Numbered from the stretch's first letter, positions 17,373-27,613 are shown. The stretch is 64,000 bases of DNA from Phycisphaerae bacterium (GCA_035384605.1 DAOOIV010000013.1:13134-77133), one strand, 5' to 3'. A program made the numbers and translations. The notes: generated by a model from the sequence alone, not told the origin.

Positions 17373-19793
17373 TCAGTTTTTCTGCGGGGGCCAGAAGACG
17401 TAGTCGTCCGAATTGCCGTCTTTGTTCATGTTGCCGCTGGGGCTGTGGATTCCGCCGTCGTCGATGCCGTTTTCGCCGGCAGTGTAGATGGTGAAGCCGT
17501 CGCCGTCGAGGCGGTATCGAAGATCCTGGTCGGTGAATGGGTCGGCGCGGACGGATTCGCGGTGCTCGGGGGGCAGTTCGTCGAGACTGGCGGGCCAGCG
17601 GCCGTTGCGGGCCTTGAACAGGTGGGCGGCGTAGGACAGTTGGGTTGCCCGGCGTGAGGCCTCCGCCCGGGTTTGCATGTGTCGGACGCGGTCCAGAGAA
17701 GGCATGATGATTCTGGTGATGGGATTGGACTTCGCTCGCTGCTGTTCCCGTTTGGCGAAGTCCGATTCGCGGAACGCCGGGTATCCCCTGGCCATCAGCT
17801 CGTCGAATTCGCGGTAGTGTGAGTTCAACAGATCGACAGCTTCGTTGACCGTCTTGGCCGGGAGCAGCGCGGCGAAGATCATTTCGGTCGTGCTCAGGTT
17901 GCCGCCGATCTGTTTGATCTTCTCGGGGTCGGACGCGATCGCCGAACCGTCGCCGGTTGGCGCGAAAACATACTGGATCGCGTCCAGGCTGGCGGCACAC
18001 TCGAAGCGGACGTAGCTTGCGGGGTGGGGGTCGGGCACATCGTACATCTGGAGGGTTTCGAGGGCGGCCTCGAGATCATCGGCGGTTTGGAATACGCCGT
18101 ACTCCAGGGCCGACCTGGCGTGTTCCTGGACCAGGGCCCGCTCGGCGACGCTGACCAGCTTTTCGATGGTCGAGGCGCCCTGCTCGAGGTGCTGAGCATT
18201 GCCCAGCACCGTGGTCCAAGCGTCCTTCATCTTCTCAGCGTCGATCTGCCCGTTCTCCAGGCGCCAGGCGTTGGCCAGCGTTGTCTTGGCCAGGTATCGC
18301 GACGCGGCCAGATGCGGCAGCAGATTTTCGAAGAGCAAACCGGGGCCGTCCGGCGCTTCATAGTACTCACCGTTCTCGGTCATACGGAGGGGGGGTACCC
18401 CGTATGGTCTGGGGTCCGCCGTCGCCTCGCGGAACTTGACGAGCAACTCGTCGGCGGACTGAAAGGCCGCATCCCAATCAGGATGAGCGGCCGGGTCCCA
18501 TGGTTCCGCGGTTTTCCAGCCGCCCTGCTCGAGAACGCCGATCACCCTCCATTCAGGCCCTTCACGATTGCCGAGGAGAATGTCCGCATAAGACTCCCAC
18601 GCGTTTTCGCCGGCGGCGGGCACGGAATTGGCGGTATACCAGCTCATGTAGTTGACCGGATTCTGGAAGTCCGGCAGCGGCGGGAATTCATCCGGAACGT
18701 CGGTCGTCGAAACCTCCGTGAAATCGGCAGGACTCGACAAGTCGGACCCCACCTCGGCGGCCGTATCCGCTTCGGTGAATGCCTCCCAGGCGGGAGCTCC
18801 AGACGGGGTCTGCCCGAACAGATCGGACGCAGCCTCATCTGATGAGCCCGCCGATGCGAGCGCCTTCTCGGGTTGCCGCGCCGAACGTTCATCGAGCGGC
18901 GCGCAGTACAGCATCAGGTAGCTGTTGTCTTTGAGTTGGACCACCGCCGGGTCACTGCCTCCTCGCAGACATATCACCGGATGAAGCCGCCAGCGCATGC
19001 CGTCGGGCGAGCCCATGCACCGGATCTGTCCGCGTTCGCAGACGTACATGCGATAGCCTTCGCGGTCGCCCAGCACGTCACCAGGTGTCACCGGCTCACG
19101 CATCGGTCTGGCAGCCTTGAAATGGCGGCCGTCGGGGGAGGTGAAAACCCAAACGGGCGGCGGACGCATGGAGGCCCGCGCTGCCGCCGGTTTGACTGGT
19201 GTTGCCAGCAAATGCAGTTCGCGCCCCACCCAGAACGCCAGCGGATTGACCACATCTGCTCCGTCGCATCGCACGCCGACTTCAGGGTCTGTCTGATAGG
19301 TGAAACCATCTCGCGTGACTGCCGATCCCAGCCGGGCAGCCCCGTCCTGTGAAGAAGCCAGACTGAAATAGAGCCGCACCATACCGCCGGGCATCAGTGC
19401 GAGGCTCGAGCCGGCGATCTTGCCGAAATCGCCGCCGCCTCCCTTGAACACCAGTGGGCGAGGTGCCGACCACGACCGCCCGTCATCGGCCGACCACACC
19501 GCCGCAAGGACGGCGGCGGCTTCGGGCTGCGGCTGCCAGCGAAACACCACGAGCAGATGGTCGTTGGGCAGCCGGACGATATCAGGCTTTTCAGCACTCT
19601 TGACCAGGATTTCACCTGTCTCCGTGAACGAGAAACCATCCCTTGAGAGGGCGAATCGGATGACCGAGTCGATGGCCGGCGCAGGTCGCGCCCCGGCAGG
19701 GACTTCACCCCGCTCGCGTGCCCGGGTGCCGGCCACGGCCGGCTTGTCCGTGGAGACTAAAACGATGACAAAGAAGATGCCGATGCGCAGCAT
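17373..19793 (-). CDS. Secreted beta-propeller-like protein with pseudopilin-like C-terminal region
   Basis: 806 residues from ATG 19793, preceded by GGGAG and starting a signal peptide (MLRIGIFFVIVLVSTDKPAVAG). The first ~320 residues carry sialidase/GH43-like propeller features: repeated SxDGRxW or DGxxF turns such as WSADDGRSWSAP, TSPDGRHF and GSPDGMRW. No catalytic set could be assigned. A linker rich in Ser, Ala and Asp follows, then a mostly helical region. The last ~90 residues (AAHLFKARNGRWPASLDELP, DPFTDQDLRYR, YTAGENGIDDGG) match the C-terminal pattern of planctomycete type II secretion pseudopilin-like proteins. The combination is odd. Function unknown. Confidence 0.7.
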   Translation of the reverse strand: MLRIGIFFVIVLVSTDKPAVAGTRARERGEVPAGARPAPAIDSVIRFALSRDGFSFTETGEILVKSAEKPDIVRLPNDHLLVVFRWQPQPEAAAVLAAVWSADDGRSWSAPRPLVFKGGGGDFGKIAGSSLALMPGGMVRLYFSLASSQDGAARLGSAVTRDGFTYQTDPEVGVRCDGADVVNPLAFWVGRELHLLATPVKPAAARASMRPPPVWVFTSPDGRHFKAARPMREPVTPGDVLGDREGYRMYVCERGQIRCMGSPDGMRWRLHPVICLRGGSDPAVVQLKDNSYLMLYCAPLDERSARQPEKALASAGSSDEAASDLFGQTPSGAPAWEAFTEADTAAEVGSDLSSPADFTEVSTTDVPDEFPPLPDFQNPVNYMSWYTANSVPAAGENAWESYADILLGNREGPEWRVIGVLEQGGWKTAEPWDPAAHPDWDAAFQSADELLVKFREATADPRPYGVPPLRMTENGEYYEAPDGPGLLFENLLPHLAASRYLAKTTLANAWRLENGQIDAEKMKDAWTTVLGNAQHLEQGASTIEKLVSVAERALVQEHARSALEYGVFQTADDLEAALETLQMYDVPDPHPASYVRFECAASLDAIQYVFAPTGDGSAIASDPEKIKQIGGNLSTTEMIFAALLPAKTVNEAVDLLNSHYREFDELMARGYPAFRESDFAKREQQRAKSNPITRIIMPSLDRVRHMQTRAEASRRATQLSYAAHLFKARNGRWPASLDELPPEHRESVRADPFTDQDLRYRLDGDGFTIYTAGENGIDDGGIHSPSGNMNKDGNSDDYVFWPPQKN

Positions 19794-19912
19794 GACCGCG
19801 CTCCCGATGGTCCGCGGGGTATTGCCAACAAACCGAACACTCAAACAGACGCGCGACTCGGGCGGTTGTTGGGGTCAGGGAGAGAAATGATGAGGGATGC
19901 GGTCGCCCCTCT

Positions 19913-20251
19913 TCAATCGCCCACGATCATGTCCAGGCGATCGATGAGGGGCTGAAGCTCACTGTGGTCCACATGGGCGATGACGGGCCCCATGGTCGTC
20001 TTCCTGATCGGGGTGATCCTGCAGACCATTAGCGAGCTATCGTGGTCGAGTCGGTTGTGCGGTGTCTTCGGGACGCTGATGTCAATTGGCTGAGGGGGGT
20101 AGCTTGTGAGGGGGCAGGCCAGGATGTGAGGACTGTCTTCGTTGAATGACTCGCGAGAGACTACCACCCATTTGCGGCGCTTGCTGCCCATAGGATGATC
20201 GTCCGAAACATTAGGCCACTCGAAGACATCTCCCCGGCAGATTCTGGCCAT
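19913..20251 (-). CDS. MazF/PemK-like type II toxin
   Basis: 112 residues. MazF/PemK toxins are sequence-specific endoribonucleases that cut mRNA and stop growth when free of antitoxin. The start RGDVFEWPN, the central KRRKWVVVSRE and the CPLTSYP block fit the family's SH3-like barrel, as does the length. The gene starts one base after the stop of the preceding gene (20253-20510), the usual coupling of an antitoxin-toxin operon. It should be controlled by the promoter and operator upstream of the antitoxin. Confidence 0.82.
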   Translation of the reverse strand: MARICRGDVFEWPNVSDDHPMGSKRRKWVVVSRESFNEDSPHILACPLTSYPPQPIDISVPKTPHNRLDHDSSLMVCRITPIRKTTMGPVIAHVDHSELQPLIDRLDMIVGD

Positions 20252-20252
20252 C

Positions 20253-20510
20253 TCACTCTTCCTTCATGAGCTCAAGGGCTGACTGTCCGGCCTGCTCTGC
20301 AATCTCATCGAATTCCGCCAGTTCGGCCTTGCTGCGAGCCCGACAGGACTGACGGACCAACTGGTCCCTATGCTCCCGTCGCCGCTCCCGAAGCCAGGCC
20401 TCGATGGCTTGGTGCATGACCTGCGAGAAATTTAGTCCGGAAGCAAAACGATTAACTTCCTGGGCCGTCTTCTCATCGATGCGAAACGATTTTGTAATCA
20501 TTCTCGTCAT
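20253..20510 (-). CDS. Antitoxin of the MazF-like pair, ribbon-helix-helix type
   Basis: 85 residues from ATG 20510 (an ATG at 20501 is the alternative). The N-terminus ITKSFRIDEKTAQEVNRFAS and then LNFSQVMHQAIEAWL has the strand-helix-helix pattern of ribbon-helix-helix DNA-binding antitoxins. The charged C-terminal helix would bind and neutralise the toxin. It directly precedes the toxin gene. A promoter with a palindrome between -35 and -10 lies immediately upstream, consistent with autoregulation. The start is decided by that promoter: the -10 box ends only 20 bases before ATG 20510, so a longer open frame running into ligA cannot be translated from this promoter. Confidence 0.75.
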   Translation of the reverse strand: MTRMITKSFRIDEKTAQEVNRFASGLNFSQVMHQAIEAWLRERRREHRDQLVRQSCRARSKAELAEFDEIAEQAGQSALELMKEE

Positions 20511-20529
20511 ACTTCTCGTCTTATATCGG

Positions 20530-20558
20530 ATTATACGATACGTATCTTCATCTGTCCA
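20530..20558 (-). promoter_or_regulatory. Promoter and palindromic operator of the toxin-antitoxin operon
   Basis: Read on the minus strand, TGGACA (20558-20553) is followed by exactly 17 bases and TATAAT (20535-20530). That is five of six and six of six matches to sigma-70 consensus. The spacer contains the perfect 10-bp palindrome GATACGTATC at 20537-20546, placed where a bound antitoxin would block RNA polymerase. The surrounding ~80 bases are much more AT-rich than the rest of the window. Confidence 0.7.
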
Positions 20559-20628
20559 CAGTGATCTGCAAATCTTTATTAATAAGTCACTTACGTCATT
20601 TATCGCTGTGTCCGAACGACCTGTGCTG

Positions 20629-22662
20629 TCACCCAGCGCCTGCCCGGCGGCGGAATTCGGTCTCGTCGATGACCTCGACGCCCAGTTCGCGGGCCTTGTC
20701 GAGCTTGGAGCCGGCCTCGGCGCCGGCGACAACAAAATCGGTCTTCTTGCTGACCGATCCGGCGGGCTTGCCCCCCAGTTGGCGAATCAAATCCTCGATG
20801 TCCTTGCGGCCATAGTGCTCCAGCGTGCCAGTGACGACGATGGTTTTTCCGGCAAAGGGCTGGGAACCGGGTTTCGCCTTGCGCGGCTGGGTCATATTGA
20901 CTCCCACGTCGCGCAGATGGGCGATGGTCCGCCGGCCTTGCTCATTGTGCAAGAAACCGTAGATGCTCTCGGCCAGCTCGGGCCCGATGCCTTCCACTTG
21001 TTGCAGGTCTTCCCGCGACGCGGCAATCAGCGCGTCCATCGAGCCGAAATGCTCGGCAAGATCGATGGCCGTGCTCACGCCGACGTGCTGAATGTTGAGT
21101 GCCGCCAGAAGCCGAGCAAGCGGATTGGCTTTGCTTTTCTCGATGGCGGCCAGCAGATTGTCGGCGCTCTTGGCCCCCATTCGTTCCAGAGCGATCAACT
21201 CTTCGCGGCAATCCTTGAGCCTGTACAGATCGGCAAACTCGCGAACCAGACCGCTGTCGACGAGTTGCCCCGCCAGCACGTCGCCCACGCCCTCGATGTC
21301 CATCTGGTCGCGGGCGCAGAAATAGCGGAGACGTTCCTTGATCTGCGCGGGGCACGCCGGATTAACGCATCGCAAAAACACGCCGCCTTCATCCCGGACG
21401 GTCTCGCTGTCACACTCAGGGCACCTAGCCGGCGGCCTGATTTCTCTCGCATCCGGCGGTCGGGCCTCGATATCCACCCCGACCACCTGGGGGATGATCT
21501 CGCCGGCCTTCTCAACGTAGACCATGTCGCCGACGCGCACGCCCAGCCGCTCGATCTGGTCAAAGTTGTGCAGACTCGCGCTCTTGACCGTCGTTCCCGC
21601 CAGGAGCACCGGCTCAAGGTTGGCCACCGGCGTGATGGTCCCCAACTTGCCCACCTGAAAGCGGACGGAATGCAGCTTGGTCCGGGCCCGCTCGGCTGCA
21701 TATTTGTAGGCGATACACCACCGCGGCGAACGGCTGGTCGCGCCCAGTCGCTCGCGCTGGTCGAGTCGATCGACCTTGACCACCATGCCGTCGGTGGCAT
21801 AGTCCAGCGAACCCCGCTTACGGTCCCACTCCCGGATGATACCGATCACCTCTTCGACGTTCTTCGCCCGGCGCATGTACGGACTGATCGGGATGCCCCA
21901 GGCCTTGAACGCCTGGAAAAGCTCGTATTGCGTGTCACACTCCAGCGGGTCGACCTCTCCGAAACCGTGGGCCGTAAAGCTGAGTTTCCGCTGGGCGACG
22001 ACGCGAGAGTCGAGTTGTTTGAGCGTCCCGGCCGTGGCATTGCGCGGGTTGGCGAAGGTCGGCTCGCCGGCCTCCTGACGCTTGCGGTTGAACGCGTTGA
22101 AATCGTCCAGCGGCCAATATACCTCACCTCGAACCTCGAGCAGCCGTGGGATGTCCCTGCGGAGCAGGCCGCCGTCGGCCGTCAGGATCAGGGGGATTGC
22201 CCGGATGGTCCGGGCGTTTGCGGTGATGTCGTCGCCGCGCTCGCCATCACCCCGCGTTGCGGCCTGCACCAGCCGGCCCTCTTCGTATCGCAGCGAAATG
22301 GCTACCCCGTCAATCTTCGGGTCCACCACGTACTCGTATTTCTCTCCCCCCAGCCCCTTGGCCACCCGCGCGTCAAACTCTCGAAGCTCCGCCTCGTTAT
22401 AGGTGTTGTCAATCGACAACATCGGAACGGCGTGAGTGACCTGTTCAAAACCCTCCAGCGGCATTCCGCCGACTCTTTGCGTCGGCGAGTCGGGCGTGAC
22501 CAGGTCGGGAAACTGAGTCTCAAGATCCTTCAGCTCCTTGAAGAGCTTGTCGTATTCCAGATCGGAGATCGTCGGTTCGGCCAGCACATAGTAGCGGTAG
22601 TCGTGCAGGCGTATCTCGTCACGAAGACGAGCGATTCTCTTTTCGGCTTCGGACTTGGTCAT
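20629..22662 (-). CDS. ligA: NAD-dependent DNA ligase
   Basis: 677 residues, the normal LigA length. It seals nicks in DNA during replication and repair using NAD+. Domains in order: Ia with YRYYVLAEPTISDLEYD (~22-38); adenylation domain with active-site Lys116 in KIDG; OB fold; a four-Cys zinc finger (CPECDSET to RCVNPACPAQ, ~405-430); helix-hairpin-helix repeats (DIEGVGD, LQQVEGIGPELAESIY); and a C-terminal BRCT domain (FAGKTIVVTGTLE to the end). The start ATG at 22662 begins the canonical N-terminus. The toxin-antitoxin operon follows on the same strand but has its own promoter. Confidence 0.97.
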   Translation of the reverse strand: MTKSEAEKRIARLRDEIRLHDYRYYVLAEPTISDLEYDKLFKELKDLETQFPDLVTPDSPTQRVGGMPLEGFEQVTHAVPMLSIDNTYNEAELREFDARVAKGLGGEKYEYVVDPKIDGVAISLRYEEGRLVQAATRGDGERGDDITANARTIRAIPLILTADGGLLRRDIPRLLEVRGEVYWPLDDFNAFNRKRQEAGEPTFANPRNATAGTLKQLDSRVVAQRKLSFTAHGFGEVDPLECDTQYELFQAFKAWGIPISPYMRRAKNVEEVIGIIREWDRKRGSLDYATDGMVVKVDRLDQRERLGATSRSPRWCIAYKYAAERARTKLHSVRFQVGKLGTITPVANLEPVLLAGTTVKSASLHNFDQIERLGVRVGDMVYVEKAGEIIPQVVGVDIEARPPDAREIRPPARCPECDSETVRDEGGVFLRCVNPACPAQIKERLRYFCARDQMDIEGVGDVLAGQLVDSGLVREFADLYRLKDCREELIALERMGAKSADNLLAAIEKSKANPLARLLAALNIQHVGVSTAIDLAEHFGSMDALIAASREDLQQVEGIGPELAESIYGFLHNEQGRRTIAHLRDVGVNMTQPRKAKPGSQPFAGKTIVVTGTLEHYGRKDIEDLIRQLGGKPAGSVSKKTDFVVAGAEAGSKLDKARELGVEVIDETEFRRRAGAG

Positions 22663-22674
22663 GAGGCAACCGGA

Positions 22675-22778
22675 CCTGATTGGAGTTCTCAGTGGTCAGT
22701 TCTCAGTTTTCAGTCAGAAGCCCGGTTTGGATGTCTGAACTGAGTACTGACGACTGAAGACTGACAACTGTCTTCAAG
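22675..22778. repeat. Degenerate CTGA/TCAG-rich intergenic repeat tract
   Basis: The gap between ligA and the cupin gene is made of short alternating TCAGT and ACTGA units (for example GTTCTCAGTGGTCAGTTCTC, then GACTGAAGACTGACAACTG). The two halves are roughly complementary, so the tract can fold on itself. Related tracts occur at 15330-15362 and 63284-63330. Confidence 0.5.
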
Positions 22779-23153
22779 TTACTTCGGACACGCACAGTTC
22801 TGCTCCGACGGAATCAGGCAGATAAACTCCACCGGTTCGTTGCCGGTGTTGCAGAATCCATGCTCGACGTTCGGCGGCACGAAGATCACGTCGCCCTGCC
22901 TGAACGGCCGGTCGCCCGCGGGGGTCTTGGCCGTACCGCTACCCTTGAGGACCAGGATTTCGTGCTCGTACGGATGCTCGTGGTGCGGGGTGCAGCCGCC
23001 GGGTTCGACCTCGAAATGCCGCATGCAGAAGTTGCATGCCCCGTCGTCCTGGCCGATGAGGATGCGGATGCGGGCCCCCTTGGCCCCCGGCATGTTCACC
23101 GGCTCCTGCCGGTGGGCCTTGATCTGCTGTATCTTGATGCTTTCGCCTGCCAC
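22779..23153 (-). CDS. Small single-domain cupin protein
   Basis: 124 residues forming one cupin barrel. Motif 1 is CTPHHEHPYEHEILVLKGSG (~55-74), with metal-ligand type His and Glu; motif 2 is GDVIFVPPNVEHGF (~87-100), with the second His. Cupins of this size bind a metal and may act as isomerases, dioxygenases or sensors; the substrate is unknown here. Extra cysteines at the C-terminus (NCACPK) and in CNFCMRHF are notable and could bind a second metal or form disulfides. It stands alone between ligA and rfaD. Confidence 0.8.
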   Translation of the reverse strand: MAGESIKIQQIKAHRQEPVNMPGAKGARIRILIGQDDGACNFCMRHFEVEPGGCTPHHEHPYEHEILVLKGSGTAKTPAGDRPFRQGDVIFVPPNVEHGFCNTGNEPVEFICLIPSEQNCACPK

Positions 23154-23508
23154 GATCGGTTTCTCCCTTCGCTGTCCGTCCTTCCCCCGCGTATCTTTGG
23201 CAACAGCCCGGCAAATGCACTTTGCCGTTTCACAATCCCTACGTCGGCGGGAGGCATCATATCACAGACGGCGATACGAATCACCCTTGATGCAGCCGCG
23301 ACACTGCGTTCGCGTCCAAGCCTCGGCCATCATCGTTGCGAGGTACGCCGGTTCGGCATTGCGGCTCGGAGGCTGGTAGGTACGACACGGGTTTGGACGC
23401 CTTCGCCGGATTGCGGCTGCTTCAAGGCATCGGTTTTCTTGCATCTTGTCCCCGTCACCGATAAGTTGACGCTGATTGATCTTACGGGCGCTGGGGAGCG
23501 ATGGTAAC

Positions 23509-24453
23509 ATGTATCTGGTCACCGGCGGAGCGGGTTTCATCGGCAGCCATATCGTGCGGGCCCTCAACGACCGGGGGATCACCGAAATCACCGTGGTCGA
23601 TGACCTGACCCAGTGCTCGCGCTTCGCCAACCTGGCCGACTGTCGGATCGTCGACTACCTGGACCGCAGCGAGCTTCGCGGACAACTCGACGCGGGCACG
23701 TTCACCGCTGCGGTGAAGGCCATCTTCCATCAGGGCGCCTGCACCGACACCATGGAGACCGACGGCCGCTATATGATGGACAACAACTTCACGTTCTCCA
23801 AGGCCCTGCTTCAGTTCGCCCTCACCTGCCGCGTCCCATTTATCTATGCCTCCAGTGCGGCCACGTACGGGGCCAGCCCGGTCACGCGCATCGACCCCGC
23901 CAACGAGCGGCCGCTCAACGTCTATGGGTATTCCAAACTCGCGTTTGACCAGCATGTTCGCCACGTGCTCCCCGCCGCCGGCAGTACCGTCGTGGGCCTG
24001 CGGTACTTCAACGTCTACGGCCCCAACGAGGCGCACAAAGGCCGCATGGCGTCGATGGTGTACCAGATTTACCGTCAGCTCTCCCAAACCGGAAAGGCCC
24101 GTCTGTTTGAAGGAAGCGGCGGGTATGGCAACGGCGAGCAGCGGCGAGATTTTGTGTTCGTCGGCGACGTAGTCAAGGTTAATCTGTTTTTCGCCGAGGG
24201 GCCGGTTCGCAAGGGGATTTTCAACGTGGGTACCGGTCGCAGCCGGAGTTTCAACGACATCGCCCGAACGCTGATCAAGCTGCGAGGCGGGGGTGAAATC
24301 GAGTACATCCCGTTCCCTCGCGAGCTGGAGGGCAAATACCAGAGCTTCACGGAGGCGGATCTGTCCGAGCTGCACGAGTCCGGGTATACCGAACCCTTCA
24401 CGGGTCTGGAGGAGGGCATCGCGCAATGCGTCAAAGCATGGTCGGCTCAATGA
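23509..24453 (+). CDS. rfaD: ADP-L-glycero-D-manno-heptose 6-epimerase
   Basis: 314 residues from ATG 23509, which begins exactly at the Rossmann fold. The enzyme converts ADP-D-glycero-D-manno-heptose to the L-glycero form used in the LPS inner core. NAD(P)-binding VTGGAGFIGSHIV is at residues ~4-16. The short-chain dehydrogenase residues follow in IYASSAATYG and YGYSKLAFDQ (Tyr and Lys). The family-specific FHQGACTDTME and GLRYFNVYGPNE are also present. This supports an LPS-type outer membrane. No other heptose gene adjoins it in the window. Confidence 0.9.
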   Translation: MYLVTGGAGFIGSHIVRALNDRGITEITVVDDLTQCSRFANLADCRIVDYLDRSELRGQLDAGTFTAAVKAIFHQGACTDTMETDGRYMMDNNFTFSKALLQFALTCRVPFIYASSAATYGASPVTRIDPANERPLNVYGYSKLAFDQHVRHVLPAAGSTVVGLRYFNVYGPNEAHKGRMASMVYQIYRQLSQTGKARLFEGSGGYGNGEQRRDFVFVGDVVKVNLFFAEGPVRKGIFNVGTGRSRSFNDIARTLIKLRGGGEIEYIPFPRELEGKYQSFTEADLSELHESGYTEPFTGLEEGIAQCVKAWSAQ

Positions 24454-24591
24454 AAAAAGTGTCGGGGCCGTCCCCCTGGCGCAGGAAGACGAGCTGTTCG
24501 CAAGAGCCTCCAAGTCCGGCGTGGGCCGTTTGATCGGGCCCAAAGGGAATGCCCCGATCCTTACTTGAGCAGACAAACCGGAGTCACCCGA

Positions 24592-25881
24592 ATGGCGCGG
24601 GTCTACCAGGAATTCACGTACCAGTTCCCCCCCGACGGCTCAGCCTATCCCGAGCATCTCGTCGACGTGCTTTGGGAATGGGCGGAATACAACGCCGCCC
24701 AGGAAATGCCAGCGGAAGTTTTCCGTCCTCGCTCGAAGGCTCAACTCGCAGCCCTCGTCAACCCGGCTTTTCAGGCCAGCCTGCGTACCGAGGAGCGCCG
24801 CCCGGTTCGGTTTCGGGCCTTCCTGTCGGATTTGCCCAGGGAGCTGACGGTTCGATTCGTCACGCCCTTGCTCTACAACATGACCGAATTGGTCAAGATC
24901 GCGCCGACCGTCGACTCGGCCCACCGCGCGATCGTCGTGGTCCCCCGCACGGGCGACTCCGATCAACTTGAGATTGTGGGCATTCGCGACCCGACGTTGT
25001 CGCCTTCCGAGCGGTCCCCCAAACGTCCACGGTGGGAAGACCTGCTCGGACTGTTTGTCAAACACTACGAATGGACGGTCTCGGTGTTTGGGCCGGGGTC
25101 GATTCTCGTGCAGACGCTCGGCTTTCCTATCGAGCTTCGACACGGACGCATTCGCTGCCCGTTTCCGGTGCATCGGATCAAGCACGTGCGTCAATGGTAT
25201 CGTGAAGCGACCGCCGAAGGCCGGCTGGGCGATCAAACGATCGCCTCGGCGCTGCTTGGGCAGGTCTGGCAGAGCATCCTCAGCGAAGTCTGCGAATCAC
25301 ACCGCGGAGGAACCTTCCTGATCGCACCCGACGTGCCGGTGCGTGATCTGCCGCTGCGAATCAAATACCGGCTGGATTCCAACGTCTTGGTCGAGACTCT
25401 CCAAGCTCGGATGACCGTCGAACCGAAGCTTTCACACCATTTGTATGCGGGCAAAGAGATCGAAACCACTGCTCTCGATGACGCCCACTGCCTGCAGCGG
25501 GGCCTCGTCCGGACACAGAACCTGCTCGCTGCGCTCAGCTCTGTCGACGGCGCGGTGGTGCTGAATCGTGATTTGCACATCATTGGTTTCGGCGCGGAGA
25601 TCACCTTGAGTTCACCTGCGACGACCGACGAGGTGATCCACTTCGGCCGACATCCCGATCCGGTCGGCATTCCGCCACCGAGGCCGCTGCTGGACTACGG
25701 CATGCGCCACCGCTCGGCCTACCATTTCTGCCAGGCCGTGGCCGGAGCCATCGCCTTCGTCGTTTCCCAGGATGCCGCCATCACGGTGTTCTGCAACACG
25801 CAACGCGATCCGCGCAGGGAGGAGATCCAGGCGGACGTCGAGATGTACCAGGGATTGACGCCGGAGCGGTGGCTGATGTAG
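24592..25881 (+). CDS. DAC-fold (diadenylate-cyclase-like) protein, DACNV type
   Basis: 429 residues from ATG 24592, with GGAG about nine bases upstream. The N-terminal ~230 residues are a domain I cannot name (VYQEFTYQFPPDGSAYPEHL, then DVLWEWAEYNAAQ). The C-terminal half has the order of a DisA/CdaA diadenylate cyclase domain: HRGGTFLIAPD (like GALIVI), then SSVDGAVVLNRD with the DGA motif (~319-321), then YGMRHRSAYHF with the RHR motif (~372-374), then AIAFVVSQDAAITVF (like IVVSEETG). DGA and RHR are the catalytic-site motifs of c-di-AMP synthases. Proteins described as DACNV-containing putative sensors share this build. It could make or sense a cyclic dinucleotide; neither is proven. It sits 138 bases after rfaD. 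Confidence 0.7.
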   Translation: MARVYQEFTYQFPPDGSAYPEHLVDVLWEWAEYNAAQEMPAEVFRPRSKAQLAALVNPAFQASLRTEERRPVRFRAFLSDLPRELTVRFVTPLLYNMTELVKIAPTVDSAHRAIVVVPRTGDSDQLEIVGIRDPTLSPSERSPKRPRWEDLLGLFVKHYEWTVSVFGPGSILVQTLGFPIELRHGRIRCPFPVHRIKHVRQWYREATAEGRLGDQTIASALLGQVWQSILSEVCESHRGGTFLIAPDVPVRDLPLRIKYRLDSNVLVETLQARMTVEPKLSHHLYAGKEIETTALDDAHCLQRGLVRTQNLLAALSSVDGAVVLNRDLHIIGFGAEITLSSPATTDEVIHFGRHPDPVGIPPPRPLLDYGMRHRSAYHFCQAVAGAIAFVVSQDAAITVFCNTQRDPRREEIQADVEMYQGLTPERWLM

Positions 25882-25943
25882 CCAGGCTTCAGGCATCGGG
25901 GTTCAGGGCTCCGCGAAAGCGGGAGTGGAAACGACTGATGGCG

Positions 25944-26177
25944 TCACCCTTGGCGATCCGGCGTGTGGGCGGCTAGAACCCGCTCGATCTCCTCGGCCGA
26001 CATCCCGCGTTCGACCATTGTCCGCTTGAGGTCATTCTCGGAGAGGGTCTTGCGGATCTTGTACCAGAGCCCGCCGGCAACAACCACGATCGGTATGGAA
26101 AAGGCCCCGAGGATTGCGAGCTGATCGGGACTCGGCCAATTGTGGCCCGACACTGCCTGATACAGCATAGCGAGCAT
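25944..26177 (-). CDS. Small single-pass membrane protein
   Basis: 77 residues from ATG 26177, decided by a strong TGGAGG eight bases upstream. One hydrophobic helix (ILGAFSIPIVVVAGGLWY, ~residues 23-40) is followed by a charged tail that looks like a short helical hairpin (LSENDLKRTMVERGMSAEEI, then ERVLAAHT). The tail resembles small SHOCT-like or related oligomerisation helices, which is only an impression. No function can be assigned. Confidence 0.6.
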   Translation of the reverse strand: MLAMLYQAVSGHNWPSPDQLAILGAFSIPIVVVAGGLWYKIRKTLSENDLKRTMVERGMSAEEIERVLAAHTPDRQG

Positions 26178-26271
26178 AGAGGGTACCTCCAGAAGCGTGG
26201 TCACGGGTCGCATCGCTTTATTTCACCCGAGCGGCCATCTTCACTGACCGCTGAACCCCGAACCCAGGACC

Positions 26272-27540
<1,269 letters not shown>

Positions 27541-27613
27541 GTCATTCAGCCCCAATGCCCGTGCGGCAGACGCCAACCGCACATCCCGGCAGTATTCAGT
27601 GTCAAAACGAGGG

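Noticed and set aside
20511..20735. N-terminal extension of the antitoxin into ligA
   Set aside because: It would overlap the ligA 3' end and be upstream of the promoter at 20530-20558.
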